In this document: piece after piece, positions 61,092-64,000 of the stretch
How positions within the stretch are numbered: position 1 is the first letter of the stretch
Layout of the letters: every line of letters begins with the position of its first letter
Translations under genes and position numbers: made by a program
Origin: Lethocerus indicus
Taxonomy: Eukaryota > Arthropoda > Insecta > Hemiptera > Belostomatidae
Length of the DNA stretch: 64,000 nucleotides
NCBI GenBank assembly: GCA_019843655.1
Contig: JACDQD010000006.1
Coordinates: 16,882,246 to 16,946,245, forward strand
Direction: 5' to 3'
The notes under the pieces: generated by a model
The model's input: the letters and a program-made list of their open reading frames with translations, nothing else
Told to the model about the DNA's origin: nothing
The model's database searches: none

Positions 61092-64000
61092 CTACACTTT
61101 TGTTTTGGAATCCACGCGAACTTCATGTTCAACTGCTTTATTTGACCCTAATGAAAAAAGTTTCCAGCTAGCCCTCGGGGTTACTCCCCCTTATCACGGA
61201 GCTACTCTGTGTTTTCAGAGGACGAAGGGGGACACATACCCTTTAAATTAGAAATAACATGGTACCTATATGAACGATTAATAAATAAAGGTATTATGGA
61301 TTGTTTCTTACCACTATCAAAGGGTTAGAGATAACGAGATTTATTTATTTACATTTTCAGTTGGTATTTGAAAGAAAATTTGATGCACCAACCTTGACCA
61401 CGCAGAATCAAAACCTGGGTCTACGCTGTTTAGCTCCTGAAGATGGGAGTACTTGTTCAGTGCAATCAAGGCGAATAACTTAATTCAGTTTACAAAAGCT
61501 GTCCATGCTTCTTATGTTTTAGTGTTCTGGGCTGTCCGGTATTGCCCGGTTGACAAATGAGCTGGGGTCGATGCCGTGACCGTTGACGACAATTAATCTT
61601 GACTTTCAACAGGTCTATACCATTAGCAGGGGCCTAAACTAGTCTTTCGTTCAACCCTCGTGGGATTATATTCATATATACATATCCGCGCGCGTTAATA
61701 TTAATATTTATTTAGGGATCGTGACACAGATAGTTACTCACTATGCTATAGCAACATATTATCGTCAATACATACTGAACTCAATTAAGTAAGAGATATT
61801 GTAGCCTATTTCTGTAGTTCTCACGACATCAGCTTCAAGGAGGACAACATTTTTAAATGTCCAAAAACACCTAGTAGGACATTTCATATTCTACAATGGT
61901 ATGAAAAATTAGAGACGCACTTTTCCGACGCATCATGACTTATTTGAAATTAGTTTTCACGACTTCCCACATTCTGAAATAGACGTAGTAGGGCTTCGGG
62001 TCGGAATCAATTTTCCTCGGGCTTCCATTCGCGATGGGGACGCGTCGAAGGATATAAATGATTTTCGGGAGGAAGCGGGCATATTCGATTCGGCTAAAGA
62101 GACTATTTTTTACTTTCGCGGCTCAGACTGACGCGCAAAGTCCTCCTTTCCTCCCCCAGCCCCCTTACAACACTCCCAAAAAGAACTCAATTCTTTTTCT
62201 CGTCCCGACGACGGATTTTAGTAAATGGGATTCCTTCATTTTTTCTGCACTACCCCCACCCCCCGGAGGGGAGTTTTCCGTTTTCATTTAAATTCATATT
62301 TTTTCTCTTTCTTATTTGCCAAGTCGCAAAGAGTTGCATTTCGTTTTTTGGAAGCGTCGAGTTGCCAGTATTAAGTCTGGAAGGAGGCGAGAGCGGAGCG
62401 GGACTCAATTTTCAAACACTCCGACTGATGTTTAGTTTAGATATAATCAAGTCAGTTGATTATAAAACATGGGCGGTATTTAGCTGCATTTTATTTATCA
62501 CATGACTTATTGAATTTTATATTATTATTAATTGTATAGTATGTTATTTTAAAAATCGGTTTTGCAATATTTCCGTAACCTATTTACTTTACTTGGGTTG
62601 ACAAAGTAAGGGTGTATAAACAATAACTAGGACATAATCCGACCTAGTATCCGGCTACACATGTTGTACTTTTAATCGTTCACATGGTATTAATATTTTC
62701 TCTATGGCCTGACAACATTGTAAAAGATATGAATAATATGAATATAACGAATAAAATATTCCATACACAAATGACTACAGCCGCGTAAATTATACGAAAC
62801 TTTCTGCAATTAATGTCTCCGTTTAATTCAGGTAAGATAAATATTTATTTTAAAAAATAATTCGAGTCATTTGGGGTGGGTCTCACATCGAAATTAAGGG
62901 AGCTGTCGTTCCAAGTGGGGCCTAATATTAATAACCGGGGTCGAGTCCAATTATTCATGATTTGCGGCTTTCCCCATTAGGCGACAAACTCAATTTTAAA
63001 ACTAATTTCACGGCAATTAAACAGGGGAGGTTATCGGGAGGAGTCTTTGTCCCAGCCCGAAACCCAGTGGTACAGTTTAACCCGAACTCCCGCCTTTTTT
63101 TTAATAGTTCTTCTTCTATCACTAAATAAACGGATTCCTCACAAGAAAATTCTCGCATATTCAGGAACGATTTTCAGATTCATATTTTCGGAAAACAATT
63201 ATTGAGTCACAGAGTTGTAACGTCACAAACCACCGTATGGAAAGAAGATTATTTCTTTAAATTAATGCGTAGTGCTAACTATTTTGTTTAGCGTTTTAGA
63301 ATTTACAAATTTCAATTAGCGGTGCTAAAAAACATTAATATGACAAAAAGCAAAAGTAAATTTTCTTATTATATTTCGAAACGTACTCGAGACGATTTTA
63401 TCATTCCACTAACAATGTATGCGAGCCTTCGTACATCTATCGCGGTATAAATATCATGTAGATATGTATATATTTTTGAACAAAAAATTGGAAGTTATGA
63501 ATCCTTTCAGTTTATAATGGGAAATATACATTGTCAATAATTACAAAATACACTCGTAATCTGTAACAAACAAATGTTTCAAATTTAGTTGGACTGTAGA
63601 TTCGAACGATGGTGGTGGTGGCGGCCAACTTTCAGGGTGATATTTAATGCGGGACATGCCGAGTCCGAGTTTCGAATTGAAATTGTGGCCACGTCAGAAC
63701 CGCCGCCGGATAATTCATCGGATCCGGATTTAATTTCCCGATTTCCGACTCTGCGCGGTTGAGGGAAAAATCAGTGAAATTGTAAAAAACTGCCGCGTCC
63801 CCAAATTGAACGGACGCAGTTCCGATTATCCTATCCCAAATAACCGGCCCCGTTCTCCCGGCTCATGCATTTTGTCCGATATCCGTGTCCGGCCAAAATA
63901 ATGGCGAATTACGGAAAGAAGAATGATCTACCGTTTTGAAAGTTCCCTACTTAAAATTTTAATTCATTAAGCTTAAAATTGAATTACGGATTTATGCTAT
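61092..64000. other. Non-coding stretch to the right edge
   Basis: No gene is supported. GC-balanced islands lie near 61980-62060, 62120-62410, 62880-63090 and 63600-63930. The last is dense in CGG, CCGGAT and GGCCA words, including GGCCAAAATAATGGC. AT-rich DNA separates them. Open frames are short and chance-like. Confidence 0.55.

Overview
This 64 kb window is eukaryotic, non-coding DNA, most likely from an insect. The evidence is the lack of any long open reading frame, spliceosomal-type splice signals, an AT-rich background with many CpG-containing islands, several microsatellites, short non-autonomous foldback elements, and a 5'-truncated Jockey-clade LINE, a clade common in insect genomes. 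I cannot name the species.

Gene content is very low. The best coding candidate is a first exon at 3946-3994 (+): an ATG, a 16-codon hydrophobic signal-peptide-like stretch, and a phase-1 GTGAGC donor, with a GC-rich promoter-like region just upstream. No later exon could be linked to it, so much or all of the rest of the window may be a very long first intron. Weaker exon candidates, flanked by good splice signals, lie at 22379-22477 (+) and 43514-43710 (+). I found no tRNA, rRNA, CRISPR or bacterial-type operon.

Layout: 1-3.6 kb is non-coding with a GC-rich inverted repeat. 3.6-4.0 kb is the putative promoter and first exon. 4-17.5 kb is intron-like AT-rich DNA with GC islands, three foldback copies (about 6.1, 9.3 and 13.8 kb) and several hairpins. 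17491-18126 is a 70-bp satellite array with a 210-bp higher-order period. 18-28.5 kb is non-coding. 28507-28957 is the LINE fragment with its target-site duplication. 30-48.9 kb is non-coding with AT, CA and GA microsatellites. 48.9-55.2 kb carries three more foldback copies, two of them abutting. 55.2-64 kb is non-coding, with a strong imperfect hairpin at 61.03 kb and a dense GC-balanced island near the right edge.

Recurrent GC-balanced islands of 150-400 bp, rich in CCAAT, TTAATTA and CGG-type words and set in AT-rich DNA, look like an enhancer-rich intron or gene desert; that is inference from composition only. I saw no convincing new multi-gene system. The most notable items are the higher-order satellite, the foldback family with its dimer-like composite, and a few isolated hairpins.
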